A stretch of 64,000 nucleotides of DNA from Pseudosulfitobacter sp. DSM 107133 (GCF_022788695.1 NZ_CP085154.1:3100001-3164000), one strand, 5' to 3'; positions 26,792 to 36,815 are shown, counted from the first letter of the stretch. The notes: a model not told the origin generated them from the sequence alone. Program-made: numbers and translations.

Positions 26792-28933
26792 TCAGTGTAA
26801 ACGCGCCGGATCGGCAGCACCTTTTGTGACATCGCGGAAGCGTTCAATAGACGCAACCTCGCTTTCGGCCTCAAGTGTCAGCATCAGCGAATGCAAATGC
26901 TCCACGTCTCGCAGTTCAACATTTATCAGCAGCCGGTAAAAGTCCGGTTTCCGGTCCAAAAACTCCAAATCGGAAATATTTGCGCTGCTGTCGCCGATCA
27001 AGGTGCAGATCCGGCCCAAAATGCCCGCATTGTTGCCAATCGTCAGGTCCAGCGTCGCACCATAGACGGCCGGGTGGCTGCCATCGTGCCAGTGCAGGTC
27101 CAGCCAGCGGTCGGGCTGGTCGTCGAAATCCACCAGTCGCTGGCAGTCGATGGAATGCACCACAACGCCCTTGCCGCGATAGGTGATGCCCACGATCCTT
27201 TCGCCCGGCAAAGGCTGGCAACATGTCGCCCGCTCGAAACTCTGGCCCGGCGACAGACCGATCACCGCGCGGCGCTTGTCCACTTTTTTGCCCGCCTTGG
27301 GCGCCAGATCAGGGTAAATCGCCTGCACCACCTCGCGGCCCGTCAGCTCGGCACTGCCCAGCCGCGCCAGAACCTCGTCGCCCGATGCCAGCCGCAGGTG
27401 TTTGGCCACGGTGTCCAGCGCCTTGTCCGTCGCCTTGCGCCCCACGTTCGAGAATGCCGAACGCGCCAGCTCCTGCCCCAGCTTGATGAAACGCTCGCGG
27501 TCGGCCTCGCGCAGGGACCGGCGCACCGCCGACTTGGCCTTGCCCGTTGTCGCGATTTCCAGCCATGTGACTTGCGGCGTCTGCCCTTCGGCGGTGATGA
27601 TCTCCACCGACTGGCCGTTCTTGACCCGTGTCCACAAGGGCACCCGCATTCCGTCCACCTTGGCCCCGACGCAGGCGTTGCCGATACGGGTGTGGATCGC
27701 ATAGGCGAAATCAATCGGCGTCGCCCCGCGCGGCAGCTTCACCACATCGCCCTTGGGCGTAAAGCAGAACACCTGATCCGAATACATCTCAAGCTTGACC
27801 GCTTCGAGAAAATCGTCGTGATCGTCCTCGTCGTTGAACTGCTCGGTCAGCCCCGCGATCCACTTGACCGGATCAACCGCAAAGGGGTTCTGCGACCGCA
27901 CCCCATCCCGATAGGACCAATGCGCCGCCACGCCGCTTTCTGCCACGTCGTGCATCTGGCGGGTGCGGATCTGCACCTCGACCCGTTTGCCGTCGCGCCC
28001 CGAAACCGTGGTGTGGATCGACCGATAGCCGTTGGTCTTGGGCTGGCTGATGTAATCCTTGAACCGCCCCGGCACCGCCCGCCAGCGCTGGTGGATCGTG
28101 CCAAGCGCGCGATAACAATCCTCTTCGCTTTCGGTAATCAGACGAAAACCATAGATATCCGACAGCCGCGAAAAGGTCAGATCCTTTTCCTGCATCTTGC
28201 GCCAGATCGAAAACGGCTTTTTCGCACGGCCAAAAACGTCGGCCTCGATCCCGGTCTTTTCCAGCTCTTTGCGCATGTCGTTGGTGATCCGCTGGATCAC
28301 GTCGCCGGTTTCGCGTTGCAGGGTGACAAAGCGGCGGATGATCGACGCACGCGCCTCGGGGTTGAGCACCCGAAAGGCCAGATCCTCCAGCTCTTCGCGC
28401 ATCCACTGCATCCCCATCCGGCCTGCAAGCGGCGCGAAAATATCCATCGTCTCGCGTGCCTTTTGCACCTGTTTGTCAACGCGCATGGATTTGATCGTGC
28501 GCATATTGTGCAGACGGTCGGCCAGTTTGACCAGAATCACCCGCATGTCCTTGGACATGGCCATGAACAGCTTGCGGAAATTCTCGGCCTGCTTGGTTTC
28601 CAGCGAGCTGAGTTGCAGGTTTGTCAGCTTGGTGACGCCATCGACCAGCGTGGCAACATCGTCGCCAAACAGCTCTGATACGGTCTTGTACGAGGCTTTG
28701 GTGTCTTCGATCGTGTCATGCAACAGCGCGGTGATGATCGTGGCATCATCCAGCTGCTGTTCGGTCAGGATCGCGGCGACCGCCACGGGATGCGTGAAAT
28801 ACGGCTCGCCCGAGTGGCGAAACTGCCCCTCGTGCATCTTGCCGCCATAGTCATAGGCGGCACGAATGAGTTTTTCGTTTGTCTTCGGATTATAGTTGCG
28901 GACCAGTGCGATCAGGTCATCGGCAGATATCAT
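26792..28933 (-). CDS. bifunctional (p)ppGpp synthetase/hydrolase (RelA/SpoT, Rsh)
   Basis: A 713-residue single Rsh protein, the usual alphaproteobacterial stringent-response enzyme. The N-terminal HD hydrolase domain is intact (HPVAVAAIL, then ALLHDTIEDT). The synthetase domain follows with RLSDIYGFRLI and KTNGYRSIHTTV. A TGS domain (VFCFTPKGDVVKLP region) and a C-terminal ACT domain (LDLTIGNNAGILGRICTLIG) complete it. Both activities should work. It is 20 bp after rpoZ, the standard rpoZ-rsh pairing, which fits ppGpp action on RNA polymerase. Confidence 0.95.
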   Translation of the reverse strand: MISADDLIALVRNYNPKTNEKLIRAAYDYGGKMHEGQFRHSGEPYFTHPVAVAAILTEQQLDDATIITALLHDTIEDTKASYKTVSELFGDDVATLVDGVTKLTNLQLSSLETKQAENFRKLFMAMSKDMRVILVKLADRLHNMRTIKSMRVDKQVQKARETMDIFAPLAGRMGMQWMREELEDLAFRVLNPEARASIIRRFVTLQRETGDVIQRITNDMRKELEKTGIEADVFGRAKKPFSIWRKMQEKDLTFSRLSDIYGFRLITESEEDCYRALGTIHQRWRAVPGRFKDYISQPKTNGYRSIHTTVSGRDGKRVEVQIRTRQMHDVAESGVAAHWSYRDGVRSQNPFAVDPVKWIAGLTEQFNDEDDHDDFLEAVKLEMYSDQVFCFTPKGDVVKLPRGATPIDFAYAIHTRIGNACVGAKVDGMRVPLWTRVKNGQSVEIITAEGQTPQVTWLEIATTGKAKSAVRRSLREADRERFIKLGQELARSAFSNVGRKATDKALDTVAKHLRLASGDEVLARLGSAELTGREVVQAIYPDLAPKAGKKVDKRRAVIGLSPGQSFERATCCQPLPGERIVGITYRGKGVVVHSIDCQRLVDFDDQPDRWLDLHWHDGSHPAVYGATLDLTIGNNAGILGRICTLIGDSSANISDLEFLDRKPDFYRLLINVELRDVEHLHSLMLTLEAESEVASIERFRDVTKGAADPARLH

Positions 28934-28953
28934 TTGGTCCGCACCTTAAGGCG

Positions 28954-29310
28954 TTAGCCCTGCCCCTGAGCCGCCATCAACTGACGCAGCAGCATCTCTT
29001 CGGTCATGCTGTCTTCGTCGGGTTTGTCAGCTGTTTCCTGACCCATCAAAAGCGCCATTGCGTCTTCTTCGGGCTCATCAACTTCGATCTGGTTCTGGTT
29101 GCTTTCGATCATCCGCTCGCGCAGGTCGTCGGCAGCCTGGGTTTCTTCTGCTATTTCACGCAGGGAAACGACGGGGTTCTTGTCGTTGTCACGATCCACA
29201 GTCACAGCCGAGCCCGCCGAAATTTCGCGTGCCCGATGTGCGGCAAGCATCACCAGCTCAAAGCGGTTGGGAACCTTATCTACACAGTCTTCGACGGTTA
29301 CGCGGGCCAT
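28954..29310 (-). CDS. rpoZ: DNA-directed RNA polymerase subunit omega
   Basis: The 118-residue omega subunit, which aids assembly of the beta' subunit and forms part of the ppGpp site. The start [20 protein letters not shown] and [20 protein letters not shown] are diagnostic. The acidic C-terminal tail with EDAMALLMG and [12 protein letters not shown] is longer than in E. coli, as is normal in alphaproteobacteria. Upstream in-frame codons lie in folK-side sequence and are rejected. Co-transcribed with rsh. Confidence 0.95.
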   Translation of the reverse strand: MARVTVEDCVDKVPNRFELVMLAAHRAREISAGSAVTVDRDNDKNPVVSLREIAEETQAADDLRERMIESNQNQIEVDEPEEDAMALLMGQETADKPDEDSMTEEMLLRQLMAAQGQG

Positions 29311-29416
29311 TTGGGTGCTCCTGCAGAGAACAATAATATCAGAAGACGTGTATTTAGGCGCATCTGCACCTGATGACAAGGCGAAAACAGGTGCCAAAGC
29401 GACGCAGCACCCGCCG

Positions 29417-29983
29417 CTACAGCGCCCTGACCTCCGCACGCAGGACGGGATCCAGCGCATCGCGCATCTGTAGCACGCTTAACCCGGACACCGGATGCAC
29501 CCAATCGGGAGCGACTTCCGCCAGGGGCACCAGCACAAAGGCACGGTCCTGCATGCGCGGGTGTGGCAGGATCAACCGGTCCGGCGCTTCTTTCATCTGC
29601 CGCTCCAGCGGCAGGTCACGCCAGCGCCGATAGCCGGGCAGGTCCGGCAGTACCCGATCCCCGACCGCAATCAGATCCAGATCAAGTGTACGCTGCCCCC
29701 AGCGCTGCACACGGGCGCGCCCCAGTTCGGCCTCGATCCGGTGCAACTGCGCAATAATCTCTTGTGGCGTTGCATTCCATTCAAGCGCGAGAGCCGCATT
29801 GACATAGTCCGGACCAGCCCCTGCGGGAAAGCAAGGCGTGTTGTAAAATTGACTTGTCGCACGAATCACTGCCCCTGCTTTTTCAACACACGCATAGGCT
29901 GTTTTCAGCGTTTCGACGGGAGTTCCGGCGGAAGACCGCTCGTTTGACCCCACGGCAATCAGTATATCTGACCGGAATTGCAT
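29417..29983 (-). CDS. folK: 2-amino-4-hydroxy-6-hydroxymethyldihydropteridine diphosphokinase
   Basis: A 188-residue HPPK transferring pyrophosphate from ATP to 6-hydroxymethyl-dihydropterin in folate synthesis. AVGSNERSS at the start, the signature [14 protein letters not shown], and [20 protein letters not shown] are complete. The ATG at 29983 is chosen because homology begins at [14 protein letters not shown]; an ATG at 30031 would add 16 residues. It is followed by rpoZ on the same strand after 106 bp. Confidence 0.93.
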   Translation of the reverse strand: MQFRSDILIAVGSNERSSAGTPVETLKTAYACVEKAGAVIRATSQFYNTPCFPAGAGPDYVNAALALEWNATPQEIIAQLHRIEAELGRARVQRWGQRTLDLDLIAVGDRVLPDLPGYRRWRDLPLERQMKEAPDRLILPHPRMQDRAFVLVPLAEVAPDWVHPVSGLSVLQMRDALDPVLRAEVRAL

Positions 29984-30122
29984 CAGGTGAATACCCCTTT
30001 TGACGCCTTGGGTGCCTTGCGGCATACTCAAAAATACTTATTTTCGCGCGGTACACTCTGTCTTAACTCAACAAGACACTCACGGAAACAGGCAGACAGG
30101 GTGATTTTCGAAAGGACGTTTT

Positions 30123-30698
30123 ATGTTTTATAAGGACGAACGGCTTGCGCTGTTCATCGATGGGTCCAATTTGTATGCGGCTGCGAAGGCATTGGGCTTC
30201 GACATCGATTACAAACTGTTGCGTCAAGAGTTCATGCGTCGTGGGAAACTGCTGCGCGCATTTTACTACACCGCCTTGCTCGAGAATGACGAGTATTCGC
30301 CCATTCGCCCTCTGGTTGACTGGCTGAACTACAACGGTTTCACCATGGTGACCAAACCCGCCAAAGAATACACGGATTCGATGGGGCGGCGTAAGGTCAA
30401 GGGCAACATGGATATCGAGCTGGCGGTCGACGCAATGGAGCTTGCTCCGCGTGTGGATCACATTGTGCTGTTTTCCGGCGATGGTGATTTTCGCCCGCTG
30501 ATCGAAAGCCTGCAACGTCAGGGCGTTCGCGTGTCGGTTGTATCGACCATCCGCAGCCAACCGCCGATGATTTCGGACGATCTGCGCCGTCAGGCCGACA
30601 ACTTCATCGAACTGGACGAGCTGAAAGACGTTATCGGCCGCCCACCCCGCGATGAAGACTTTGCACCACGCCAGAACGCGGTAGCAAACGAACGCTAA
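30123..30698 (+). CDS. NYN domain-containing protein (LabA/DUF88 type)
   Basis: A 191-residue PIN-like nuclease-fold protein. LALFIDGSNLYAA carries the first acidic residue, RRKVKGNMDIELAVDAM the second pair and LFSGDGDF the third, so the acidic active site of NYN ribonucleases is complete. Relatives are putative RNA-processing factors; no target is known. A GAAAGGACG site precedes the ATG. Divergent from folK. Confidence 0.85.
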   Translation: MFYKDERLALFIDGSNLYAAAKALGFDIDYKLLRQEFMRRGKLLRAFYYTALLENDEYSPIRPLVDWLNYNGFTMVTKPAKEYTDSMGRRKVKGNMDIELAVDAMELAPRVDHIVLFSGDGDFRPLIESLQRQGVRVSVVSTIRSQPPMISDDLRRQADNFIELDELKDVIGRPPRDEDFAPRQNAVANER

Positions 30699-30768
30699 GC
30701 GACGCAAAGGCGCCGCTTGTTTCTGACCGACTGCGCTGCCATCTGGCGCGTGGCTCAATGCTGAATGG

Positions 30769-30799
30769 CCGGACCTCTCGTGCAAGAGGTCCGGTTTTT
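30769..30799 (+). terminator. rho-independent terminator of the NYN gene
   Basis: Stem CCGGACCTCT / AGAGGTCCGG (30769-30778 and 30785-30794) with loop CGTGCA and a TTTTT run. It isolates the NYN gene from the luxR gene downstream. Confidence 0.88.
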
Positions 30800-30895
30800 C
30801 TTGAAATAAATTTTTTCGTCTTATGTTATCTTACACATTTTAGTGAAAACACCGCAGAACACGACCCCCCGAATAAGGGGGGGGTGCAGGGGTAG
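30800..30895 (+). promoter_or_regulatory. AT-rich luxR promoter with C-run/G-run hairpin leader
   Basis: The stretch 30800-30850 is markedly AT-rich for this genome (TTTTTTCG, TATGTTATC, ACACATTTTAG). It is followed by a CCCCCC-GAATAA-GGGGGGGG hairpin (about 30866-30885) ending 10 bp before the luxR ATG. The hairpin lies over the ribosome-binding area and could limit translation. No lux-box palindrome is evident. Confidence 0.4.
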
Positions 30896-31636
30896 ATGCA
30901 GAGTAAAATAGCGGCCATTGATAAGGCCAAAGATATCCAGACACTTTGGGCACTGACGCTTGAAGGACTCGCCGAAAGCGGCATTGATCACGTCATTTAC
31001 TTGACGGTGAACAGCGACTTCGGTGCGCCGTTCGCGTTGACCAACCGGCCCGACATCTACGCGACGTTGCAACCGCAGGAGGATCCGTTTCTGGCGCATT
31101 GCTGTCGCAGCTACGCCATCAGCTTTACGGGCTACGAATTCCTGTCTGAACACGCCTACCTGCCCGACACAGCCAGGGATTTCATCAAAGACGCCGCCGC
31201 ACATGGTTTTTTGTCGGGGCTTGGCATTCCCATGCGCCTGGAAGGATCGCAGCGCTTTGGCGGCTTCAACCTTGGCACCGGCCTGTCGAGCGCCCAGTTC
31301 AATGACCGCATCGCCCCCAAGGCCGAAGCCTTGCGATTTTTCTGCCTGATCGCCCACCGCAGGATCGAAGAGCTGGCCCGCGAACAGGACATCCAACCGG
31401 ATCCAGCCTTTCGCGACCTCAAGGTCGCGCCAGGGTTCGCGGTGACCGCAGACCTCAGCGCGCGCGAAAGTGAGCTGATCTATCTGGTCGCCAGCGGGCT
31501 GAGCCGCAAGGAATGTGCCCGGATGTGCGAAATCTCGCCGCATACGGTTTCGGACTACCTCAAGTCCGCTTATCGCAAACTGGGCGTGAAAAACCGCGCC
31601 GAAGCCGCGCAACTGATCTGGCGCAAAGGCGACTGA
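30896..31636 (+). CDS. LuxR family regulator with autoinducer-binding domain (orphan)
   Basis: A 246-residue LuxR-type regulator. The N-terminal autoinducer-binding domain covers about residues 15-155, with an aromatic-rich pocket region (ITGYEF-like [13 protein letters not shown]). The C-terminal GerE-type helix-turn-helix is [20 protein letters not shown] and [16 protein letters not shown]. No luxI synthase lies in the window, so it is a LuxR solo, perhaps sensing AHLs made elsewhere. It is preceded by a terminator and the AT-rich promoter stretch, and followed by ispH after 71 bp. Confidence 0.88.
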   Translation: MQSKIAAIDKAKDIQTLWALTLEGLAESGIDHVIYLTVNSDFGAPFALTNRPDIYATLQPQEDPFLAHCCRSYAISFTGYEFLSEHAYLPDTARDFIKDAAAHGFLSGLGIPMRLEGSQRFGGFNLGTGLSSAQFNDRIAPKAEALRFFCLIAHRRIEELAREQDIQPDPAFRDLKVAPGFAVTADLSARESELIYLVASGLSRKECARMCEISPHTVSDYLKSAYRKLGVKNRAEAAQLIWRKGD

Positions 31637-31707
31637 GCCGCGCCCACAGGGTTTACGCGGCCCGCCCGACATCCTACCTGTCTGATATCGCCATGCCGGA
31701 GCCTGAT

Positions 31708-32661
31708 ATGCCGACCAAACCGCCCCTGACCCTGTTCCTTGCCGCCCCGCGCGGGTTTTGTGCAGGTGTCGACCGTGCCATCAAGATCGTGGAAATGGCG
31801 CTCGAAAAATGGGGCGCGCCCGTCTATGTGCGCCACGAAATCGTGCACAACCGCTTTGTCGTCGACGGGCTGCGCGACAAGGGGGCCATCTTTGTCGAAG
31901 AGCTGGACGAATGCCCCGACGACCGGCCCGTTATCTTCTCGGCCCACGGCGTCCCCAAGGCCATCCCCGCCGCGGCCGAGCACCGGCAGATGGTCTATGT
32001 CGATGCCACCTGCCCGCTGGTCAGCAAGGTCCACATCGAAGCAGAACGCCATTCCGAGGCGGGCTTGCAAATGATCATGATCGGCCACGCCGGACACCCC
32101 GAAACCGTAGGCACCATGGGGCAATTGCCCGAAGGTGAGGTGCTGCTGGTGGAAACCCCCGATGACGTTGCCCGCGTCACGGTGCGCGACCCTGCGCGAC
32201 TGGCCTATGTCACGCAAACCACCCTAAGCGTGGATGACACCGCTGACATCGTCGCAGCGCTCAAGGCGCGCTTTCCCACCATCGTCGGCCCCCACAAGGA
32301 AGACATCTGCTATGCCACCACCAACCGGCAGGAAGCAGTCAAGGCCATCGCGCCGAAATGCGATGCCATGCTGGTTGTCGGCGCACCCAATTCGTCAAAC
32401 TCGCGTCGTCTGGTCGAGGTCGGCGCACGCGCAGGCTGCGATTACGCGCAACTGGTGCAACGGGCCGCCGACATCGACTGGCGCAGCCTTGAAGGAATCG
32501 CCTCAATCGGCGTCACCGCCGGTGCATCCGCCCCCGAAGTGTTGATAAACGAGGTGATCGACGCGCTGAAAGCCCGCTTTGACGTGACCACCGAACTGGT
32601 GGAAACCGCCGTGGAAAACGTCGAATTCAAAGTCCCCCGCGTGCTGCGCACCCCCGCCTGA
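31708..32661 (+). CDS. ispH: 4-hydroxy-3-methylbut-2-enyl diphosphate reductase
   Basis: A 317-residue iron-sulfur enzyme, the last step of the MEP isoprenoid pathway, producing IPP and DMAPP. The three cluster cysteines are in [21 protein letters not shown] and [25 protein letters not shown] and TTLSVDDT also match. The ATG at 31708 has GGAG 6 bp upstream, so it is preferred over the ATG at 31693. Quinone and carotenoid synthesis depend on it. Confidence 0.97.
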   Translation: MPTKPPLTLFLAAPRGFCAGVDRAIKIVEMALEKWGAPVYVRHEIVHNRFVVDGLRDKGAIFVEELDECPDDRPVIFSAHGVPKAIPAAAEHRQMVYVDATCPLVSKVHIEAERHSEAGLQMIMIGHAGHPETVGTMGQLPEGEVLLVETPDDVARVTVRDPARLAYVTQTTLSVDDTADIVAALKARFPTIVGPHKEDICYATTNRQEAVKAIAPKCDAMLVVGAPNSSNSRRLVEVGARAGCDYAQLVQRAADIDWRSLEGIASIGVTAGASAPEVLINEVIDALKARFDVTTELVETAVENVEFKVPRVLRTPA

Positions 32662-32671
32662 GGAGAGAGAT

Positions 32672-33067
32672 ATGCCCAAGACCAGCGGCCTCGATCACCT
32701 TGGTCTTGCCGTGCGTGATCTGGACACGACCACGGGGTTTTTCGTCAAATGTCTGGGCTGGCTGCAAACTGCCCAGGATCTGACCTATCCGCGCAACACC
32801 GTCACCGACGGCAGCCTGCGTCTGACCCTGTGGCAAGCGGACAAATCCGCCCGCGCCTTTGACCGGCACACCCAGATCGGCCTGCATCATCTGGCGCTGT
32901 CCGTCCCCGACCATGCCAGCCTGATCGCCACCGCCGAACTGGTCGCGGGCTGGCCCGGCGTGACGGTCGAATTCATGCCCGAACCCATGGGCGACGGCCC
33001 CCGACAGCACATGATGTTCGCAGAACCCGGCGGGCTGCGTCTTGAGCTGGTCTGGAACGGCGACTGA
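32672..33067 (+). CDS. VOC family protein (glyoxalase/dioxygenase fold)
   Basis: A 131-residue single-domain vicinal-oxygen-chelate protein. LDHLGLAVRDLDTTTGFF gives the first metal His, QIGLHHLALSVPD the second, and MMFAEPGGLRLELV carries the terminal Glu. Substrate is unknown; such proteins act as glyoxalases, resistance proteins or dioxygenases. It follows ispH by 10 bp with a GAGGAGAGA ribosome site. Confidence 0.85.
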   Translation: MPKTSGLDHLGLAVRDLDTTTGFFVKCLGWLQTAQDLTYPRNTVTDGSLRLTLWQADKSARAFDRHTQIGLHHLALSVPDHASLIATAELVAGWPGVTVEFMPEPMGDGPRQHMMFAEPGGLRLELVWNGD

Positions 33068-33101
33068 CCTTCTCCCACTGTCTGACAGGACCGATGCCCC
33101 G

Positions 33102-33554
33102 ATGATGCAAATCCCCCGCGCACCTTTCATACTGGGCCTGTTGGGCCTGATCCCCTTTGTCTGGGGCGCTGCCACCGGATTGAACGCCGATCTGGCCGAC
33201 TGGTGCCTGCGCACGCTGGGCGCACGTTTTGTCGGCCCCTACATCCAGCTGTTTTACGGCGCGGTGATCCTGTCGTTCATGTCCGGCGTGCTGTGGGGGT
33301 TCGCCACCAAGGCACAAGGCGCACAAGCCGCAACAGGCTATGCCCTGTCGACCATTCCCGCACTCTGGGCCTTTTTGATGACAGGCAACGGACCCCAAGC
33401 GGCGGGGCTGAACCTGATGATCGGCTTTGCGGGTCTGCTGCTGCTGGATTTCGCATTCTGGCGCTGGGGGCTGGCGCCCGCGTGGTGGATGTCGCTGCGG
33501 CTGCTGCTGACCGGCATCGTTCTGATCTGTCTGGCCATCGGGGTCTTCGCATGA
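33102..33554 (+). CDS. DUF3429 domain-containing membrane protein
   Basis: A 150-residue membrane protein with four to five hydrophobic segments. APFILGLLGLIPFVWGA at the start, then YGAVILSFMSGVLWGFA in the middle, are the DUF3429 pattern. Function is unknown. Two tandem ATG codons (33102 and 33105) both work as starts. Its stop overlaps the methyltransferase ATG by 4 bp, so the two are coupled. Confidence 0.78.
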   Translation: MMQIPRAPFILGLLGLIPFVWGAATGLNADLADWCLRTLGARFVGPYIQLFYGAVILSFMSGVLWGFATKAQGAQAATGYALSTIPALWAFLMTGNGPQAAGLNLMIGFAGLLLLDFAFWRWGLAPAWWMSLRLLLTGIVLICLAIGVFA

Positions 33555-34126
33555 GTGACAAGACCACATTGGATGTCTACGCGGCCAAAGCCGCAGATTA
33601 CGCCACCATGACCGACCACGAAGACCCGCAACTGACCGACTTCATCGCCACCCTTGGCACGGGTCGCGTGCTGGATCTGGGCTGCGGCCCGGGGCGCGCT
33701 GCCGGACGGATGGCGCAGGCAGGCTTTGACGTGGTCGCCATGGACGCTGTTCCCGAAATGGTGGCCATGGCCGCGCAACACCCCGGCGTGACAGCGCAGC
33801 TTGGCACCTTCGACGACATCAGCAGCCAGTTTGACGGCATCTGGGCCAACTTCAGCCTGCTGCACGCCCCGCGCGCCGACATGCCACGCCATCTGGCGGC
33901 GCTCAAGGCGGCCCTGCGGGTGGGCGGGCTTTTCCACATCGGCATGAAGCTGGGCACCGGATCGGCCCGCGACAGCATCGGCAGGCTGTACACCTATTAT
34001 TCCGAAGACGAACTGGCCGGCCTGCTGACCAGCGCGGGGTTTACCATCGACGCCCGCGTATTCGGGCGCGACAAGGGGCTGGACGGCACCTATGCCAACT
34101 GGCTATGTCTGCGCGCTCATGGCTGA
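33551..34126 (+). CDS. class I SAM-dependent methyltransferase
   Basis: A 191-residue methyltransferase. [18 protein letters not shown] is motif I (SAM-binding Gly-rich loop), [11 protein letters not shown] holds the acidic residue of motif II, and [15 protein letters not shown] corresponds to motif IV. Substrate unknown. It overlaps DUF3429 upstream (4 bp) and rnhA downstream (8 bp). Confidence 0.85.
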   Translation: MSDKTTLDVYAAKAADYATMTDHEDPQLTDFIATLGTGRVLDLGCGPGRAAGRMAQAGFDVVAMDAVPEMVAMAAQHPGVTAQLGTFDDISSQFDGIWANFSLLHAPRADMPRHLAALKAALRVGGLFHIGMKLGTGSARDSIGRLYTYYSEDELAGLLTSAGFTIDARVFGRDKGLDGTYANWLCLRAHG

Positions 34127-34580
34127 TTTATTTGCATATACCGATGGCGCGTGCAGCGGCAATCCCGGCCCGGGAGGCTGGGGGGCCTTGATGCGCGCAA
34201 TGGACAACGGCGCGGTCGTCAAGGAACGCGAGTTGAAAGGCGGCGAGGCCGCGACCACCAACAACCGCATGGAACTGCTGGCTGCGATCAACGCGCTCGA
34301 GGCGCTGGAGCGCCCCAGCAAAATCACCGTGGTGACTGACAGCAACTATGTCAAAAACGGCATCACCGCGTGGATCTTCGGCTGGAAGAAAAACGGCTGG
34401 AAGAACGCCGCGAAAAAGCCGGTGGCCAATGCCGAACTGTGGCAGCGTCTGGATCAGGCGCAGGCCCGCCACGACGTGACCTGGAAATGGGTCAAGGGCC
34501 ACGCAGGCCACCCCGAGAACGAACGCGCCGATGCGCTGGCGCGCGCGGGTATGGCCCCCTTCAAGACCAAGTCGAAATGA
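34119..34580 (+). CDS. rnhA: ribonuclease HI
   Basis: A 153-residue RNase HI that degrades RNA in RNA-DNA hybrids. The catalytic carboxylates are Asp in [15 protein letters not shown], Glu in [14 protein letters not shown], Asp in [11 protein letters not shown] and Asp in [20 protein letters not shown] is the handle/active-site His loop. Start at 34119 ([10 protein letters not shown]) overlaps the end of the methyltransferase gene. Confidence 0.96.
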   Translation: MADLFAYTDGACSGNPGPGGWGALMRAMDNGAVVKERELKGGEAATTNNRMELLAAINALEALERPSKITVVTDSNYVKNGITAWIFGWKKNGWKNAAKKPVANAELWQRLDQAQARHDVTWKWVKGHAGHPENERADALARAGMAPFKTKSK

Positions 34581-34966
34581 AGCTGGTCGCCTGCCCCGTG
34601 GCCCTGCACCCCGACGGAGCCCCCCGTCGTCTGGCCATCGCGACGCATCCGCAGCCTGCACTGGTCCACGCCGACATCGCCCCCGACGCCCGCCCCGAAA
34701 ACACCGCCGCACAGGCACTTTATGCCATCGGCGGGCTGGAAACACGCGCCGCGCTGCTGCTGGGCACCTCTGACGACATCATCGCGGGCGAACGTTGGCA
34801 TTTCGCCCTGTGCCGCACGGTGCCACCCGTGCGCGCCCAATGGCAGAACGCAGGCCCCGACGGAACCCTGCTACGCTTTGGCTGGCTGGCGCTGGACGAC
34901 CCCCTGCCCGACGGCCTGACCGCGCCTCACGACCGCGCCATCGACTGGATCAAGGCCGCGCTATGA
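34577..34966 (+). CDS. hypothetical protein, possibly degenerate Nudix-like
   Basis: A 129-residue protein, rich in Ala and Pro, that I cannot assign with certainty. The order of a variable N terminus, [20 protein letters not shown], and [14 protein letters not shown] near the end resembles short Nudix-fold proteins of Rhodobacteraceae, but the Nudix box (GX5EX7REUXEEXGU) is absent, so hydrolase activity is unlikely. The ATG overlaps the rnhA stop and its own stop overlaps the next ATG, so it is firmly embedded in the rnhA operon. Confidence 0.55.
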   Translation: MKLVACPVALHPDGAPRRLAIATHPQPALVHADIAPDARPENTAAQALYAIGGLETRAALLLGTSDDIIAGERWHFALCRTVPPVRAQWQNAGPDGTLLRFGWLALDDPLPDGLTAPHDRAIDWIKAAL

Positions 34967-35586
34967 GCTGGCTGGCGCTTCTCGATTTCGGCTCGGTCAT
35001 GATCTTTGCCCTGACCGGCGCGCTGGTCGCCAGCCGCGCCCAGATGGACCCCGTGGGGTTTCTGTTCATCGCCTGCCTGACCGCCATGGGTGGCGGCACC
35101 CTGCGCGACGTGCTGCTGGATCGCAATCCGGTGTTCTGGATCGCCCAACCCACCTATATCGCCGTCGCATGTGGGGCGGCCATCGTGGTGTTCTTCACCG
35201 CGCACCTGCTGGAAAGCCGCCTGCGCACGCTTGTCTGGCTCGACAGCTTCGCCCTTGCCATCGCCGTACCCGCAGGGGCGGGTGTGGCGCTTGACCTTGG
35301 CGCGCCTGCGCCCATCGTGATCCTGATGGGCATGATCACCGGCTGCATGGGCGGGTTGATGCGCGACGTGGTGGTGGGCGACGTGCCCGTGGTGTTGAAA
35401 CTGGGCGAACTTTACGTCTCGGCGGCCTTTGGCGGTGCGCTGGCGCTGTGGTTCACTTCGGCTTACATCGCACCGGGCCTGCCTGCACTGGCCGCAGGGG
35501 CGGCTGTTACATGGGCCTTGCGCGCAGGCTCGCTGGCCTTTGGCTGGCACTTGCCCACCTACCGCTCGACCCCGCCAAAATCCTGA
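34963..35586 (+). CDS. trimeric intracellular cation (TRIC) channel family protein
   Basis: A 207-residue membrane protein with about seven helices, formerly UPF0126. Two repeated blocks are visible: LDFGSVMIFALTGALVAS with MGGGTLRDVLLDRNPVFW, and LDSFALAIAVPAGAGVA with GCMGGLMRDVVVGDVPVV. The GGGxxRD motif in each half is the pore signature of bacterial TRIC-type potassium-permeable channels. It ends the ispH-to-TRIC gene series. Confidence 0.88.
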   Translation: MSWLALLDFGSVMIFALTGALVASRAQMDPVGFLFIACLTAMGGGTLRDVLLDRNPVFWIAQPTYIAVACGAAIVVFFTAHLLESRLRTLVWLDSFALAIAVPAGAGVALDLGAPAPIVILMGMITGCMGGLMRDVVVGDVPVVLKLGELYVSAAFGGALALWFTSAYIAPGLPALAAGAAVTWALRAGSLAFGWHLPTYRSTPPKS

Positions 35587-35635
35587 ACCCGGTTATTTCT
35601 CTGATTTAGAAAATCCTCCCCGAAGGGCCGGCCCG

Positions 35636-35872
35636 CTACCTGCGCCAATGGGTCGGGACAATAATCAACGCCCCGATGCTGGACACAATCGCGTTCAGTC
35701 CCGCGCTGTTGAAGCCAAAGCCGAACATCAGCCGCACAAAGTAGAACAGAAACGCCCCGCCGATGCAGATGATGATGCTTTGCAAAATACCGTTGCGGGT
35801 GAACCCCGAGCGTTCAGAGACATAGCCGACGATCCCCGCAATCACCACGGTGCCGATCAGAACGGGAAACAT
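35636..35872 (-). CDS. GlsB/YeaQ/YmgE family stress-response membrane protein
   Basis: A 78-residue protein with three hydrophobic segments: an N-terminal VLIGTVVIAGIVGYV, a central GILQSIIICIGGAFLFYFV and a C-terminal NAIVSSIGALIIVP. This is the transglycosylase-associated/GlsB layout, small stress-linked membrane proteins of unclear action. It is 9 bp after fmt on the same strand, so it may be in the fmt-def unit. Confidence 0.7.
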   Translation of the reverse strand: MFPVLIGTVVIAGIVGYVSERSGFTRNGILQSIIICIGGAFLFYFVRLMFGFGFNSAGLNAIVSSIGALIIVPTHWRR

Positions 35873-35881
35873 CGCGTGCTC

Positions 35882-36787
35882 CTACAACTGTGTGCCTGCG
35901 GGCAAAGCGTTGCCGCGCAGGAACTCTGACGCATCCTGCGCCCCGCGCCCGGCCTTTTGCAAGCGGGTCAGTTGCACGGCACCCGAACCACATGCCACCC
36001 TCAGCGCATCATCCAGCACCACACCCGCATCGCCCTGCCCCTCGGCCAGACGGCTGCCCAGCACCTTGATGCGCACAGCGTCACGTTCAAACCAAGCCCC
36101 CGGAAACGGCGAAAGCCCGCGAATTTGCCGGTCGACCTCGACCGCATCGCGTGACCAGTCCAGCGCCGCTTCGGCCTTGTCGATCTTGTGGGCATAGGTC
36201 ACGCCGTCCTCGGGCTGTGCCTGCGGGTGCAACCCGTCCAACTGCGCCAGCGCCTGCACAACAGCCGCAGCGCCCAGCGCGCTCAGCCGGTCGTGCAATT
36301 GCGCGGTTGTCTCGCTCATGCCAATCGGTGTCGCTTCGCGCAGCAGCACGGGGCCAGTGTCCAGCCCCGCCTCCATCTGCATGATGCACACGCCGGTTTC
36401 AGCGTCTCCCGCCATGATCGCGCGATGAATCGGCGCCGCCCCGCGCCAGCGCGGCAACAGGCTGGCGTGAATGTTCAGACAACCGCGCGCAGGTGCGTCC
36501 AGAATGGCCTGCGGCAGGATCAGCCCATAGGCCACGACCACCGCCACCTCCGCCTGCAGGGCCGCGAATTCCGCCTGCGCCTCGGCAGATTTCAACGACA
36601 CCGGATGGCGCACTTCCAGCCCCAACGCCCCGGCGCGGGCATGGACCGGCGTCGGGCGGTCCTTCTTGCCCCGCCCCGCAGGACGCGGCGGCTGGCAATA
36701 AACGGCGGCAATTTCGTGACCCGCTTCAACCAGCGCGTCCAGCACCGGCACCGAAAAATCGGGCGTGCCCATAAAGATGATGCGCAT
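35882..36787 (-). CDS. fmt: methionyl-tRNA formyltransferase
   Basis: A 301-residue enzyme that formylates Met-tRNAi with 10-formyl-THF. It starts [20 protein letters not shown]. The formyl-transfer site is in [20 protein letters not shown] (Asn/His/Asp set). GLDTGPVLL and [11 protein letters not shown] lead to the C-terminal tRNA-binding domain. It forms the translation-start formylation unit with def and the def-like gene upstream on the same strand. Confidence 0.97.
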   Translation of the reverse strand: MRIIFMGTPDFSVPVLDALVEAGHEIAAVYCQPPRPAGRGKKDRPTPVHARAGALGLEVRHPVSLKSAEAQAEFAALQAEVAVVVAYGLILPQAILDAPARGCLNIHASLLPRWRGAAPIHRAIMAGDAETGVCIMQMEAGLDTGPVLLREATPIGMSETTAQLHDRLSALGAAAVVQALAQLDGLHPQAQPEDGVTYAHKIDKAEAALDWSRDAVEVDRQIRGLSPFPGAWFERDAVRIKVLGSRLAEGQGDAGVVLDDALRVACGSGAVQLTRLQKAGRGAQDASEFLRGNALPAGTQL

Positions 36788-36815
36788 CCTGTGTCCTTTC
36801 CTGACGGGCAGCCGA

